64,000 nt of DNA from Prevotella sp. E2-28 (GTDB taxonomy: Bacteria > Bacteroidota > Bacteroidia > Bacteroidales > Bacteroidaceae). The position numbers and the translations under genes were made by a program. The notes under the pieces are model-generated. The model made no database searches. It saw only the letters and a list, made by a program, of their open reading frames with translations, and was not told the origin of the DNA. Numbering within the stretch: position 1 is the stretch's first letter; each line of letters begins with the position of its first letter. This document shows, piece after piece, positions 35,701 to 45,000 of this stretch. The stretch covers positions 558,001-622,000 of the forward strand of contig NZ_CP091788.1 in NCBI RefSeq assembly GCF_022024055.1. The letters are read 5' to 3'.

Positions 35701-36225
35701 ACCTTCACCCGTACTTATTATCTGGAATCATTCGGTGAAGTACAGGGTAAGCAGGTGTATGTTGCCGATAATGTACCAGCAACAGGCTTCTATGGTCAGG
35801 TTCCTGCTGCCGATGGTAATCCCTATTTTATTGAGACTGTTGTTAGCAATATCAACGATAGCTGCGCTTATACGGGTGATGCCATCGTGATTGAACCAAC
35901 CTTCTCCATTGAGGACGAGACCCCCGCTTTCGTTGCAGGTGTTGACTATGAAGTATCCTTCTCTATCGACGGTAATCCTGTAGATGAGATAAAAGAAGTA
36001 GGTAACTATGTAGTAACTATTACCGGAAAGGATGGAGGCAAGTGCATAGGTACATTCACCAAGAACTTCAAAGTTTATTCTACTGTGCCTACAAGCATCG
36101 CTACGACCAAAGAGGCAGGTGTTAAGAATCATGACATATACACAATTGGTGGTGTGAAACTTAATGGGAAATCCGCAAAGAAGGGATTATATATTAAGAA
36201 TGGTGTAGTGATTTCTGTTAAGTAA
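29722..36225 (+). CDS. Giant secreted repeat protein, unit 1 (six beta-helix/Ig-like modules)
   Basis: 2167 aa. Signal peptide 1-29 (LCLFVLCTSIGAWAD). Six modules of ~345 aa start near 29840, 30892, 31954, 32990, 34027 and 35050. Each opens with a G-x-G..PYLI..xxDW or YAFET.TDDEGT..I..AEDF segment. Each continues with right-handed beta-helix turns of GLUG type (APFxxLKNATIKDLNIxGTI, GGFVGW, NCVF.G.LLG) and ends with an Ig-like piece (LDTDYTVTIKDSK...GDYTIKIAGAGDY). Modules 4-6 are the most alike, also in DNA. The C-terminus DIYTIGGVKLN...GLYIKNGVVISVK resembles the short C-terminal signals of secreted Prevotella proteins. Likely cell-surface or extracellular; ligand unknown. Monocistronic, terminator at 36254. 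Confidence 0.85.
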   Translation: MQKRKFLLFTMRLFLCLFVLCTSIGAWADDTSINVDGVNGNGKLKGAGTLADPYLIGDSLDWVAFADSVTNGVSYDGKYFRMTADITVSKMAGLDDKRFMGTFDGGCYTMTLDKLSSTTETCAPFRYVEGATIRNLHITGTVIAGSHSSNDKFRGGFIGRSSGHVFIDNCWSSVTITTSINGDGTHGGFVGINDGNLTITNSLFDGTISGSSTYANSGFVGWTGGNIVNIKNCLMAGTMNVKTTNGATFSRGNENNTASNIKVVNSYYVTSHGTIQGTSVGDMPNDTLLEALGSVWEIKNDKVVPFIDYQNIYTATVAGLEHPLLWTGNAIDANYTVKDDHGNVLTLGTDYTSAISPEEVLEVGEYTLTITGVNSYKGTKTISFNVNKQLSGDGTLEAPYLISNANDWNTFSSNVNAGDSYSNAYVKFADEFDNTESPVTVQVGIGIEKPFSGTLLGNNKTLHVNLTNTVNETNEVAQGVAPFHYIKNATIKDLTIAGTISSASYHTSGLVGFADGENLLEGCVVNATLNITNNYAGGIVGHGRSSATTIKDCIFAGSINGGNTSRSNIGGIWGWSDTAQPKLQNCLEKGTYIYISSMHPMGLQGNSGSITDCYYLTAQKGSPSNVCTVSGATRVYTAEQAGKITKYQKLVDGADYYLEGNSSITGLKDIYEENNGSGIYITYTVNFNGAALTADTDYTVTITDSNNQVVTDSVKVRGIYKLTVTGTGEYRGSMSKDITVLGLLSGDGSVETPYLINNNEDWDIFAANVNNGRNYNGKYIQMTDSITVTKMAGVNKDNSFQGTFLGTAGKAMKLNLTGTANDCAPFANLKDATIKDLNITGTITTGYKYAASIAAHTYGTTNIKNCVSTVEITSTFPNANTDGTHAGFVAVKESQCVLNIDSCVFRGKLLGANATSNGGFVGFANQDGNKMISYTDCLFAPAEITMSAENSATFNRNGVNTFTRTYYLTQFGEAQGNKVVVDVPENDVYKAVIAVDGENYNAICNVTGLEKFYRYTGDAISVVPVVTFGSQKLTLDTDYTVTIKDSKDSIVALDSLKMVGDYTIKIVGAGDYEGELTDSFRIFKGEFLNGYAFETDTDDDGTYYLINNAEDFERLAAYVNSKDNVSNGQRFVQMNNITVSTMVGSNEKRSFQGIYDGGNNTLTIDLNGTIEYCAPFSYLKNATIKDLNIAGTITTGKKYGASLAGTAYGTVNITNCVSTAEIISTFETANTDGTHGGFMALTQGGSEVNFSNCVFKGKLLGANATSNGGFVGWNGSKINFTDCLFAPAEITMSAEESATFNRNSNSTFTRAYYLEAYGEAQGLKVLAEAPATTMYKEVTAADGNTYFAPCDVTGVNELYVHTGDAISVVPVVTFGSQKLTLDTDYTVTIKDSKDSIVAPDSLKSIGDYTIKIAGAGDYKGSHTLNFRIVNGEVLNGYAFETGTDDEGTFYMISSAEDFESLAAYVNSADNVSSGKRFVQMNNITVSTMVGPNEQKSFQGIYDGGNNTLTLAISASQNVAGPFHDIKNATIKNLKIDGTLTNSGKQNGGVAGYSYGTVNISNCVVSASINCGFTGDSSNGGFIAHIQNGSVTFNDCVFNGRLLGETATCSGGFVGWRDNKNIVITYNNCLFAPTEVTMSAEGSATFNRNKTDNNKYNSCYYLTQFGDVQGVKVLAEAPATMSKIFAAADGNTYYIPGDVTVTGIEDLYFYFGGVVSVTPGVEFSGEKLTLDTDYTVTIKDSKGAIVTPDSLKAVGNYTIIIAGAGNYTGEQTDSFRIYAFETATDDEGTFYMISSAEDFEHLAAYVNSADNVSSGKRFVQMDNMTINTVVGLDEGKSFQGTYDGGHHTLTLDLTASANDCAPFASLKNATVKNLNIDGSITTDYKYSSSIAGHTYGTNHIQNCVSTVVITSTFTTAGSDGTHAGFVGENSGSAYLYFNNCAFKGKLLGGNAIKVSGFLGWNQGELVSYTDCLFAPAEVTMSAEGSATFNRNGKNTFTRTYYLESFGEVQGKQVYVADNVPATGFYGQVPAADGNPYFIETVVSNINDSCAYTGDAIVIEPTFSIEDETPAFVAGVDYEVSFSIDGNPVDEIKEVGNYVVTITGKDGGKCIGTFTKNFKVYSTVPTSIATTKEAGVKNHDIYTIGGVKLNGKSAKKGLYIKNGVVISVK
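32765..33869 (+). repeat. Pair of near-identical ~67-nt segments within the six-module gene
   Basis: 32765-32831 and 33803-33869 are identical at DNA level over ~67 nt (encoding TGDAISVVPVVTFGSQK and following). Similarly ~34046-34160 and 35066-35180 (offset exactly 1020) are about 95% identical. Confidence 0.8.
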
Positions 36226-36253
36226 CAGAATAAAACACAGCGTTCTATATCAA

Positions 36254-36295
36254 CAAAATGAGGGGTACTATGAAAGTGCCCCTCATTTTGTTTTT
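36254..36295 (+). terminator. Terminator of the 2167-aa gene
   Basis: A 16-bp stem: CAAAATGAGGGG (36254-36265) pairs with CCCCTCATTTTG (36279-36290), followed by TTTTT. Confidence 0.9.
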
Positions 36296-36340
36296 GATAT
36301 CATTGATATCATTGTCGCTTGATATTTGTTCTCTTGTTGT

Positions 36341-37450
36341 TTATTGTTTCGAAATATATTCTGCAGGCGAAAGACCTGTCTTCTCCTTGAATTTCTTTTG
36401 GAAATACGTGCGGTCACTAAAGCCGCATTGCTGGGCAACGGTTTCGTTGTTCCATTCTGGATGTTCCGTTAGCATCCGTTTAGCCTCCTCAATGCGTAAA
36501 TCGGTCATCCAGTTTGCATAAGTGAGTCCCTGCTGCTTGAGCCATGTGGAGAGCTGATATTGAGGTATTCCAATGGCCTCGGCGGCATTAGGTAATTTGA
36601 TGCCTACCTGCAAATGTCCACCTTGGCTTGTCCACTGTGTCACAGCCCGTTCTACGTGTTGTAGCTGGTCTGTATTTTCCTCCGTGATGTTCTTGTTAGT
36701 AGTGGCATCACTATTTGTTGTAGCCTCTTCGCTGTCCTCGGCCTCTTGCATTCGTTTAGGGGCCGAGCTGACTACGTAGTTTGAGAAACTATCTACCATA
36801 TAGAAGATGCCAAAGAAGAACAGAATACCAAAGGCTGCAAGCCCCTTGCTTTTTACAAAGATGAGCATTGGCACCATCATGGCCAGTATAATCAGTACCA
36901 TGATGCTGAATCGCATCCATAGCAGCATACCGTCCATGTCGCTGTCATAGTAGTTTTGCAGGGCACGGCGCATGGAACGCAGATTCTTCAGGTGGAGCCC
37001 GCTGTAGTATCCCTGCATAAGGAGGTAGAGCATAGAGCTGATTACCTCTGCCCAGTGCAACTCGGGGGTATCGCTGAATAGTGGCTCTCCGTCAATAGCA
37101 GCGGCAGTGCCCAACAACAATAATGAGATAGCCCATACAATACCGCCTACGTATTTGTTTACACGGTTTACGCGTCCTTGCCGTTGCAAGTAGAGCACAG
37201 ACAGGCAGATACTCCAACTACTGGGAATGAAAATGATGAGATTCACCAGTACAGCCTGCGTCACACCCATGGCGCGCAAACCTAAAGTGTACTGCAGAAG
37301 GAATTGAATGTCGAGCAGAATGATGCCTGCGGCCATCAGCCAGCGAGCCAAACTCACATGAGTTGGTACTCCTACCTTCCTTGGCAAGAGTAGCAGCTTC
37401 AGCGTGAGTAGCGTCAGCAGCATGATAGCACTAAATTGCATTAATTCCAT
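36341..37450 (-). CDS. Membrane-embedded AraC-type regulator, unit 2
   Basis: 369 aa. Six to seven N-terminal hydrophobic helices (AIMLLTLLTLKLLLLP, IVWAISLLLLGTAAA, SIMVLIILAMMVPMLIFV) are followed by an acidic/Asn-Thr linker (~235-260). A complete C-terminal AraC domain follows (YQLSTWLKQQGLTYANWM, LRIEEAKRML, VAQQCGFSDRTYFQKKFKEKTGLSPAEY). Its membrane half differs from regulators 1 and 3. It faces the operon 37624-48698 across a spacer with phased CACACC repeats, so it is the likely local regulator. Confidence 0.87.
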   Translation of the reverse strand: MELMQFSAIMLLTLLTLKLLLLPRKVGVPTHVSLARWLMAAGIILLDIQFLLQYTLGLRAMGVTQAVLVNLIIFIPSSWSICLSVLYLQRQGRVNRVNKYVGGIVWAISLLLLGTAAAIDGEPLFSDTPELHWAEVISSMLYLLMQGYYSGLHLKNLRSMRRALQNYYDSDMDGMLLWMRFSIMVLIILAMMVPMLIFVKSKGLAAFGILFFFGIFYMVDSFSNYVVSSAPKRMQEAEDSEEATTNSDATTNKNITEENTDQLQHVERAVTQWTSQGGHLQVGIKLPNAAEAIGIPQYQLSTWLKQQGLTYANWMTDLRIEEAKRMLTEHPEWNNETVAQQCGFSDRTYFQKKFKEKTGLSPAEYISKQ

Positions 37451-37458
37451 TTAGTGTG

Positions 37459-37466
37459 CAAAATTA
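37459..37466 (-). promoter_or_regulatory. -7 element of regulator 2
   Basis: TAATTTTG on the minus strand, 8 nt before the ATG; no -33 in place. Confidence 0.55.
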
Positions 37467-37494
37467 CGAAAAAAACTGCGAAAAATGCATGAGA

Positions 37495-37570
37495 AGGTGT
37501 GAAAATTCGCGAAATTTTCACACCTCATTGCTGTATTTTACACACCATTGTGGAAAATTTCACACCTTAG
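37495..37570. promoter_or_regulatory. Phased CACACC operator array in the unit 2 divergent spacer
   Basis: CACACC occurs at 37519, 37541 and 37561 (22- and 20-nt steps), each inside ATTTT(C/A)ACACC context. An inverted copy forms a 13-bp palindrome AGGTGTGAAAATT/AATTTTCACACCT (37495-37525, 5-nt centre). The last copy lies where a -33 box would be for the element at 37586. Typical of activator binding. Confidence 0.75.
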
Positions 37571-37585
37571 TTCATAGAATACGTG

Positions 37586-37593
37586 TACCTTTG
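37586..37593 (+). promoter_or_regulatory. -7 element of the unit 2 operon
   Basis: TACCTTTG with no TTG at -33; the position is occupied by the third CACACC repeat. Transcribes 37624-48698. Confidence 0.7.
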
Positions 37594-37607
37594 CAGTCGA
37601 AAATTGA

Positions 37608-37620
37608 TCAACCATAAACA
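37608..37620 (+). repeat. Shared leader motif, copy 2
   Basis: TCAACCATAAACA, identical to 29674-29686, ending 3 nt before ATG 37624. Confidence 0.65.
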
Positions 37621-37623
37621 TTA

Positions 37624-38400
37624 ATGGCACACGAACTATATCATACAGTGTTACTGCTGGCAGGAGGCATCAATATCATGATAGCCTTCGTGTTGTTGTA
37701 TAATAACATCTGGTTTCGTAACTATGATGTCTATTGTCGCGCGCGTCAGCTGGTAGCTTTCTGCTATGTTGTCTTTGCCATCGGTTTTGTGGTTCATGCT
37801 CATTTCGAGTGGCGCACATCATGGCCTGCTGCGGCATCAGCCCTTTCGGTGAGCTATTTTCATATTGGCGGTGTGCTCTTTGGCTGGAGTCACACGTCGC
37901 TCATGCGACCAGACTACCTGACCCGCCGTGTGGTTTTTCGTGACCTGATTATATTGATACCTGGGGTCATATCTTATTGGGCTGTGGTCCTTATGCCTTT
38001 TTTCGAGGGGATAGGAAATGGACTTTTCCTTATTTTCTTTGTCCATGCTTCCTTTATAGCCTTTACGTTTTATCGTACCTATTTTCAAGTGCGCCGTAAT
38101 TTGATGCGTATGCCTGCCGATGACAATGCTCCCCACTGGTGGACTCCCGAGGCAAAACGGACAGTGCTCAACGGGCATCATTCATTTATGATTGCCTGTC
38201 ATCTGATAGTGCTTTTTGGTATTGGCAGTATCGTGGTTACTGCCATTTTCCCCATGCAGATTACACCTTACACGGTGCTGATGTGCATGGGTATAGCTGT
38301 TTTCTGCTACATTTTCTATTCGCTCACAGCGTATGGTGATGTGATTGAGGCGGCCACATGGGCTACCGAAGATGCTGAGAATTTAGATACTAATATATAA
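37624..38400 (+). CDS. Polytopic membrane protein, regulator-like but without DNA-binding domain
   Basis: 258 aa with about six to seven hydrophobic helices (TVLLLAGGINIMIAFVLLY, LIILIPGVISYWAVVLMP, LFLIFFVHASFIAFTFY, FMIACHLIVLFGIGSIVV, VLMCMGIAVFCYIFYSL) and a short acidic tail. Its layout recalls the membrane half of the neighbouring membrane-AraC regulators, but there is no HTH. It is first in the operon, 8 nt before the small secreted gene. A signal-receptor partner for regulator 2 is an inference; family not recognised. Confidence 0.75.
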   Translation: MAHELYHTVLLLAGGINIMIAFVLLYNNIWFRNYDVYCRARQLVAFCYVVFAIGFVVHAHFEWRTSWPAAASALSVSYFHIGGVLFGWSHTSLMRPDYLTRRVVFRDLIILIPGVISYWAVVLMPFFEGIGNGLFLIFFVHASFIAFTFYRTYFQVRRNLMRMPADDNAPHWWTPEAKRTVLNGHHSFMIACHLIVLFGIGSIVVTAIFPMQITPYTVLMCMGIAVFCYIFYSLTAYGDVIEAATWATEDAENLDTNI

Positions 38401-38408
38401 TATAAGAA

Positions 38409-39023
38409 ATGAAAGCAACCAAGACCTTTACAATCCGCCTGCTGCTTGCCTGCATCCTAATGCTGACAGGCAGCAACTGTGTGCAGGCCTGGGACAAAAC
38501 ACCAGGCAGTAATGGTAAGTATGACGACGTCTATGATCGTCCTACCTATTTCCCCGAATGGCAACAGCCCAGCGACTGGCCTAATGCCATGTATTATCTG
38601 TGTGAGGCACGTCTCTGGACGGGTGGCCCTGTGTTGGAGAATTACGAAATTGCTGTTTATGATCAGAATAACCTGCTAAGACACTGCAGCCGTAGCATTG
38701 CCAGCGATGGTAACCGTTGTGTGTTGACTATCCGTGGCGAGGAAGGCGATGTGTTTCACTTTCAGGTCATCTATGGTACAGACTTCGCTAATCCGGAGGT
38801 AATTAATGTGAAGGATGTAACCTGCTCTTTTAAGACAAACGACATCATAGGCAGCGAGGCCCCCTTTGAGTTGCCTATTGGTGAGGTTCCTAGTGGTATA
38901 ACAGAAAACAGTAAACCGTCAACTGTAAACCCTCAACAAATCTATGACCTTCAGGGGCGCTCAGTAAGTCAACCGTCTAGAGGGCTCTACATCCAGAATG
39001 GAAGAAAAAGGATCATCAAGTAA
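38409..39023 (+). CDS. Small secreted companion protein, unit 2
   Basis: 204 aa. Signal peptide ~1-27 (LACILMLTGSNCVQAW). One ~95-aa beta domain follows (YYLCEARLWTGG, YEIAVYDQN, CVLTIRGEEGDVFHFQVIYG, FKTNDIIGSEAPFEL) that matches the pattern of two domains near the C-terminus of both giant proteins. The tail QIYDLQGRSVSQPSRGLYI has the look of a T9SS-type sorting signal. A heptamer DNA tract (38908-38937) encodes the linker between them. It has a close paralogue at 50070-50684. 42 nt before the 3210-aa gene. Confidence 0.82.
   Translation: MKATKTFTIRLLLACILMLTGSNCVQAWDKTPGSNGKYDDVYDRPTYFPEWQQPSDWPNAMYYLCEARLWTGGPVLENYEIAVYDQNNLLRHCSRSIASDGNRCVLTIRGEEGDVFHFQVIYGTDFANPEVINVKDVTCSFKTNDIIGSEAPFELPIGEVPSGITENSKPSTVNPQQIYDLQGRSVSQPSRGLYIQNGRKRIIK
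38908..38937 (+). repeat. Heptamer tract before the C-terminal signal of the unit 2 companion
   Basis: Tandem 7-nt units ACAGTAA, ACCGTCA, ACTGTAA and ACCCTCA, coding for the linker SKPSTVNPQ. Confidence 0.85.
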
Positions 39024-39065
39024 AGTATTAAATACACAATAACCATTAAACAAACCATTTAGAGT

Positions 39066-42000
39066 ATGGAAAAAAACAAATTATTATTCAAAAGGCGGCA
39101 GGTGCCGATAGGCACGCGGCTGCATGAACGGCTAAAGCCACTGGGCTTCATACGCCTATGGCTGTTAGTCTTGTTGATTGGCTGGTCCTCAGGGGCTACA
39201 GCTTCAGAATTTAGCCAAATCGGAATGAAGGCCACGACAACGTCGTTCGACCCTCTGACAGATTACAACATCTATGAATTTAAATTCTGTTTGGGTTATG
39301 GTTTTATGGGGAGTAGCCAAGTTTCTAATGGCTTTTCCAAAGTCACGTTCTATTTGGATGGACAGGAAATTGGCAGTATCGATAATGATATATTGTTAAA
39401 GTTCCGTAATTTGGCACGTTTAAAAGCTGATCAAGCGAACGTACAATACAAGGATTTGCAGACTATCAAGGGTAATATTAGTAACGTAACCGATGTTCAT
39501 ATAGGAATAAATGACATTCTAAGGGATGATTCCTATTGCTGGTATACCGTAGTACGTCTGGGTATAGAGCGCCATTGGTCATATAAGTCTTCCTATACCT
39601 TTGAGGCGAGATGTACGGCTGGACAATATAATGCTAATGGAAGTAAAAATGGTCAAGAATACGCACAGTACTATACATATACGCTGTCAGCTCCAACCAA
39701 CAAGGCCTTCCCTGCAACGGGCGGTACTTTGAAGCGAACCGGCAACAAGGAAGTGACGTTCACTGCTCCTTCGCTCACAGAAAGAACTTCTACCGATAGT
39801 AAGGGTACTTTCACTTGGAAATATCTGGTCAATTTGTTGAAGGAGTCAGGCAAGAGCTCAGAGCCTTACATCTATATTAGTCAATCAGCTCACAAGTATG
39901 CAACACTTGATAAAGCCGCTACTGGTTCTACAGTTTCTTTTAAGGTCAGCAACTACGATCCTATTACGGTCTATCCTTGCTGGGAGATGTATTCTGAGCG
40001 CAACTATGAAATGTGGGGGCCGTCTTATGTGCAGCGCTATCACAAGTATTATGAAGGTCTCACAGTGCCTGGCTATCCTTGCGCCACCAATGTGAATATT
40101 GAGACCTATAATGCCTACAGCAAGCAGTTGAAAGTGACTTGGGGCAGTAAGGTAAAGGATAATAAACATGTGGACACCAACGGTCAGTGGGTCATTCTGC
40201 GTAAGTATGGCAGCACTGTAGTAAGACTGGATGACGTGTCCTACTCTAAAGATTTTTACATTGACAAGGGGGAAAACGGAAACGATCTGGCCTACGGCAA
40301 AGAATACACCTACATCGTGGTGTTCCAGCCCAATGCATGGGGTGTTAATGTTGCAAAGGAATCAGACGCAGAAGGTTTGAGTGCCTCGAATACCTATACT
40401 TTGAAAACCAGCTTCTATATCAACCAATTGAAGGCTGTGGCTGGTGAAAACAATATTAAAGTAACATGGAATCATGAGGCTATTCAGGATGCTGCCAGCA
40501 ACAAGCCTTACATCTACTATGTGGAGCGTACTACCAATCCAAACGATGCATCTTCTTGGACTGTTGTGAATGGCAATGGTAACGGCGAGCAGGTAACCAG
40601 CAATGAGGTTACCTCGGGATCGTTTACTGATACTAAGAATCTGAGTGCCAACACCACCTATTATTATCGTGTGCGTTTTGAGAAAGTGCAGGATCAGTCA
40701 AACTTCACTGGTAACGTTACGACGTTTGCGAAAATGGGTGGTAGCTCTATTGAATCAGTCACCACCTCACGCGGTACCTATACCAATGTGGTAAAGGTTA
40801 CATGGAATGTGAATCAGAAAGGTGACGCCTTGACTTATTTCTCATTACAGCGTCGTCCACTCGGCACAGAGGGTGACAACGGTTGGATGGAAATCTATAC
40901 CACTAGCGGCACTGCTGCCAGCTATAGCTATGATGACCAGACGGCTCAGCCCGGCTCGTTCAATGAGTATCGCGTAGTCCTCTATGAGAAGGTCAATGGC
41001 AGCATGCAAAAGGGCAACGATGCTACCTGCGATGGTTTCTGTATGGCACGCGGTGTGGTTAGCGGTCGTGTGGCATTTGGCTCTGGTACCGCAGTTCAGG
41101 ACGTAAAGGTTACGATGCGTCCTAACGACGGCAGTGGTAAGACGGTCAATGGCTTCCGTTCGCTGATGTTCAACTCTACTTCACGTGGTATCAAAGCTGA
41201 CCTGACGCAGGATGAGTTGAAAAAAATCTTCAACAATTCTGACGGTTTTACTACACAGATATGGGTAAAGCCTGATGATAACATCATGACTAGTACTAGT
41301 TCGTATTATTATATTTATAGTATCAATAGTACATTGAGTCTGAAGTTGAAAAAGCTTTCTGATGCCAGATATGTAGTATCCTATTATATAAATGGCTCTA
41401 CGTACGATACTAAAGATACGATTCCTGCCAATGCTTGGAGTCAGATTACCTGTTCTTACAAGAACGCTAAGATGGATGTATATACGCTCCAGAGCGATGA
41501 CTACACAAAGATGAAGCATCATTCAATAATAAAGGCTTTGTCTATTAGTTCGAGTGCAAAATGTCTGGCTGTAGGTAACTATTATGATATGGGTACCAGT
41601 TACCGTTTTGCTGGTAATCTTGACGAGTTCCGTGTATTCAACCGCGCATTGACTCTGGATGAAATCAAACAGAACTGGAACCGTACTCTCACAGGCTCTG
41701 AAGAGGGACTGCAGATGTACTGGACCTTTGACGAGGGTCTGGCAAACCAGACGATTGCCTACGACTTCAGTAAGCAGAACGGTGTGGCTAACGGCCATCA
41801 CGGTTTCATGCCTGCAAAAGTTTCTTCTTCTAATGATATTCCCAGCGAGGATCAGTTAAGCCTGATGGCCTATACCGATGCTGATGGTAACTATATGATT
41901 GGTGGTGTGCCTTTCTCTGGTGACGGTACCAACTATGTGCTGACGCCTACCAAGAACAGTCATCAGTTCTCACCCTCTAACCAGAGCCGCTATTTCAGCA

Positions 42001-45000
42001 CTAACTCACTGATCTACACTGGTGTGGACTTCGAGGATGTATCATCATTCCCCGTAAGTGGTAAGGTTTATTACGAGGGTACTACCATCCCTGTAAAGGA
42101 TGTATATGTCAAGGTTGACGGTATCACCGCCTCAAAGAATGGTGAGGCTGTAACCACCAACTCTAAGGGTGAGTTCACTGTTGATGTACCCATCGGTGAA
42201 CACTTCATCTCACTGAGCCTGAGCGGTCATACCTTCGTGAAGGGTGGCTACTATCCTGAAAGAACTGACAGCACCATCAATACGACCAACTTCTATAGTC
42301 CGGTTACTGGCTTGCAGTTCTATGACAATACTTTGGTAACCGTTGCCGGTCGTGTGGCTGGTGGTGATATTGAATATGAGAAGCCACTCGGTTTGAAGCA
42401 GGGTAAGGCTAATATCGGTAAGGCTGTGCTGACCCTTGAACAAGAGAACAGTACTGGCTATCTGAATGCTAAGGAAACGACTGTGGGTGCCTCTGTTGGC
42501 TATGATCTGAATGATGCAGACCGTGAGTTCACAACAGTTTCCGGTACGGCTAAGGTTGCTGCTAAGAAGAATGTTATCACTGTTGAAACTGATCCTGGCA
42601 CTGGTGAATGGGTTGCTAAGTTGCCCCCATTGCGTTACAAGGTGAAGAGCGTGGTTATTCCTGCACAGCAGAACGACATTACGTTTAACAGTCTGCCTGT
42701 TATCGATGCTACCAATCCAAACCTGACCTATACTGACTCTATAAAGACAAAAGATGAAATTCAGAAGTTCGAGTATCAGGCTAGCGCAAAGATTGAGTAT
42801 AAGACAACGGCAACCTTCGATGTGAAGGAGAATGAGGATGGTTCTTATGGTATCAAGACTTATGAGGTGAAGGATATCAACGGTCAGTCACATACTGTTG
42901 ACGTTTACGAAACAAAGGCCGATGGAACTATCGACTATAAGTTCGGATACCCCATCTACGAAGAGACCGCCTCTTACACATATAGCATACATGCCCGTGA
43001 GCAGTATTTCAACAAGGACGGTGCAGAGGTTGAGCTTGACGAGGTGCCCCTGGCTGGCAAGAAGGTGACCATCAAGAACCAGATGGCTTCTACTTCTAAG
43101 GTGTCGGCTACTAATGGTGAAGCTATCGAGACCGAAGACAATTCGTTTGAGCTTGACTCACTGGGTTGCGCAACTTATGAGTTCATTGCTGGTTATCCTA
43201 ATATTCAGGAGCCATATACACGTGGACTTAACATTACCTATGAGAATGGTGGTGCTACCGTGTCATGGGAGAAGAACGATGACTTCAAGGCTGTTGTACT
43301 GGGTGGTCTGCCAACAGGTAACAACTTCGTGACTGAAGGTCCCGACGGCGTGCTGATGGTGCTGCGTGATCCTCCTGGTACAGGTTCTTCAGCAACATGG
43401 AGCAAGGGTTCTAGCGTAAGCATTACGAAAGGACGTACTGTAGAGCCTCATGGTGAGGTGTCTGGTATGGCTACCGTATATTGCGGTCCTAAGACAACCG
43501 TAGGTGAAGGTCTCGGCTTTCTGGTAATGCAGGATATGGACAGTAAGGCTAACCTTGGTGTTGGTTTCGAGACAAGCTTCTCGTTCTCAAACATGAAGAA
43601 CAGAACTACCACAGTAACTGCTACTCGCGATATCTCTACCAGCAGTGCGCCTGACTTCGTAGGTCCTGTAGGTGACTTGTTCATTGGATATGCCAAGAAC
43701 GTTATCTTCGGTGCAGTTCATTCTCTGGATATTCACTGGGACAACGTTAATAACGTACCTCAGTTGAAGATGGAAGATGCCATCGCTACTGGCGAGCAGT
43801 TCACTACTGGTTTCGTTTACACTCAGAACTATGTAGAGAATACGCTGATTCCTAATTTCGAGAGACTGCGCGACAGCCTGATCGTACGTGTTGCCGATAT
43901 TAATGCAGTAGCTCGTCCTGCTGCAGGTAAGGATCCTATCTACGTAACGACACTGAGCAAGGAGAACTCTAAGTTTGGTTCAAGCAATGACGATAAGACT
44001 GCTTGGGGTGATAACGCCGTTGACTTCGAAAAGATGAAGGACGGTAAGTATGTTGGTCCTTCATATACCATGATCCTGCCTGCTGACTATGAAACAAAGA
44101 ACTATCAGGACATGGTGAAGCACTATAACGAGCAGATCAAGAAATGGGAGAACGAACTCCGCAAGAATGAGGAAGCAAAGATAAATGCTATTGAAAACAG
44201 CAAATTGTTCCTGTTGGAGAACCACTCATTCGATGCTGGTGGAACCATCACTCAGAGTAGAACCAACGAGACGGGTTCATCACGTATCAATACGGAAGTA
44301 GAAGAGGTGAACGTTGTCTTGAATCAGGAGACTGGTGTTAAGATCAACGGTGTAGGTGTGAACTTCCAGTTCGAAGAGAAGGTTGGTATCACTGTTACCG
44401 AGGAACAGCAGCGCGACGAGACTGAGACTATCACTACCAGTTATACACTGGCTGAGGATGGCGACGATGACTACCTGTCGGTTGACGTGTTTAATGCTCC
44501 TGACGGCTTCGGTCCTATCTTCTATACACGTGCTGGTGCTACTTGCTGCCCCTACGAGGATGAGGTGGTGACCAAGTATTACAGACCTGGTGCTATTATC
44601 ATGCAGAAGACCGTACAGATTGAGAAACCTGAGATTGAGGCTGTAACACAGGCTCTCACAGGTATTCCTGCTGGCGGTAAGGGAACCTTCCAGGTTTATA
44701 TCCGCAATAACTCTGATACAGGCGAGGATGGCATGTACAATATCAATGTAGTGCCTTCATCTAACCCAGACGGTCTGGTTGTGAAGATGGATGGTCTGAA
44801 CATCACCACTGGTCGTGCTATCATGGTGAAGGCTGGTGACCCCATGCTCAAGACATTCACCGTAGAACAGTCGAACCCCGATGTGCTGAACTATCCTGAC
44901 ATCAAGATCCGTATTGCTTCACAGTGTCAGCCTGATAACACGGGTGTGTTCCCTGAGATTGCCGACACAACAAGCATCAGCGTTTACTTCCAGCCTACCT

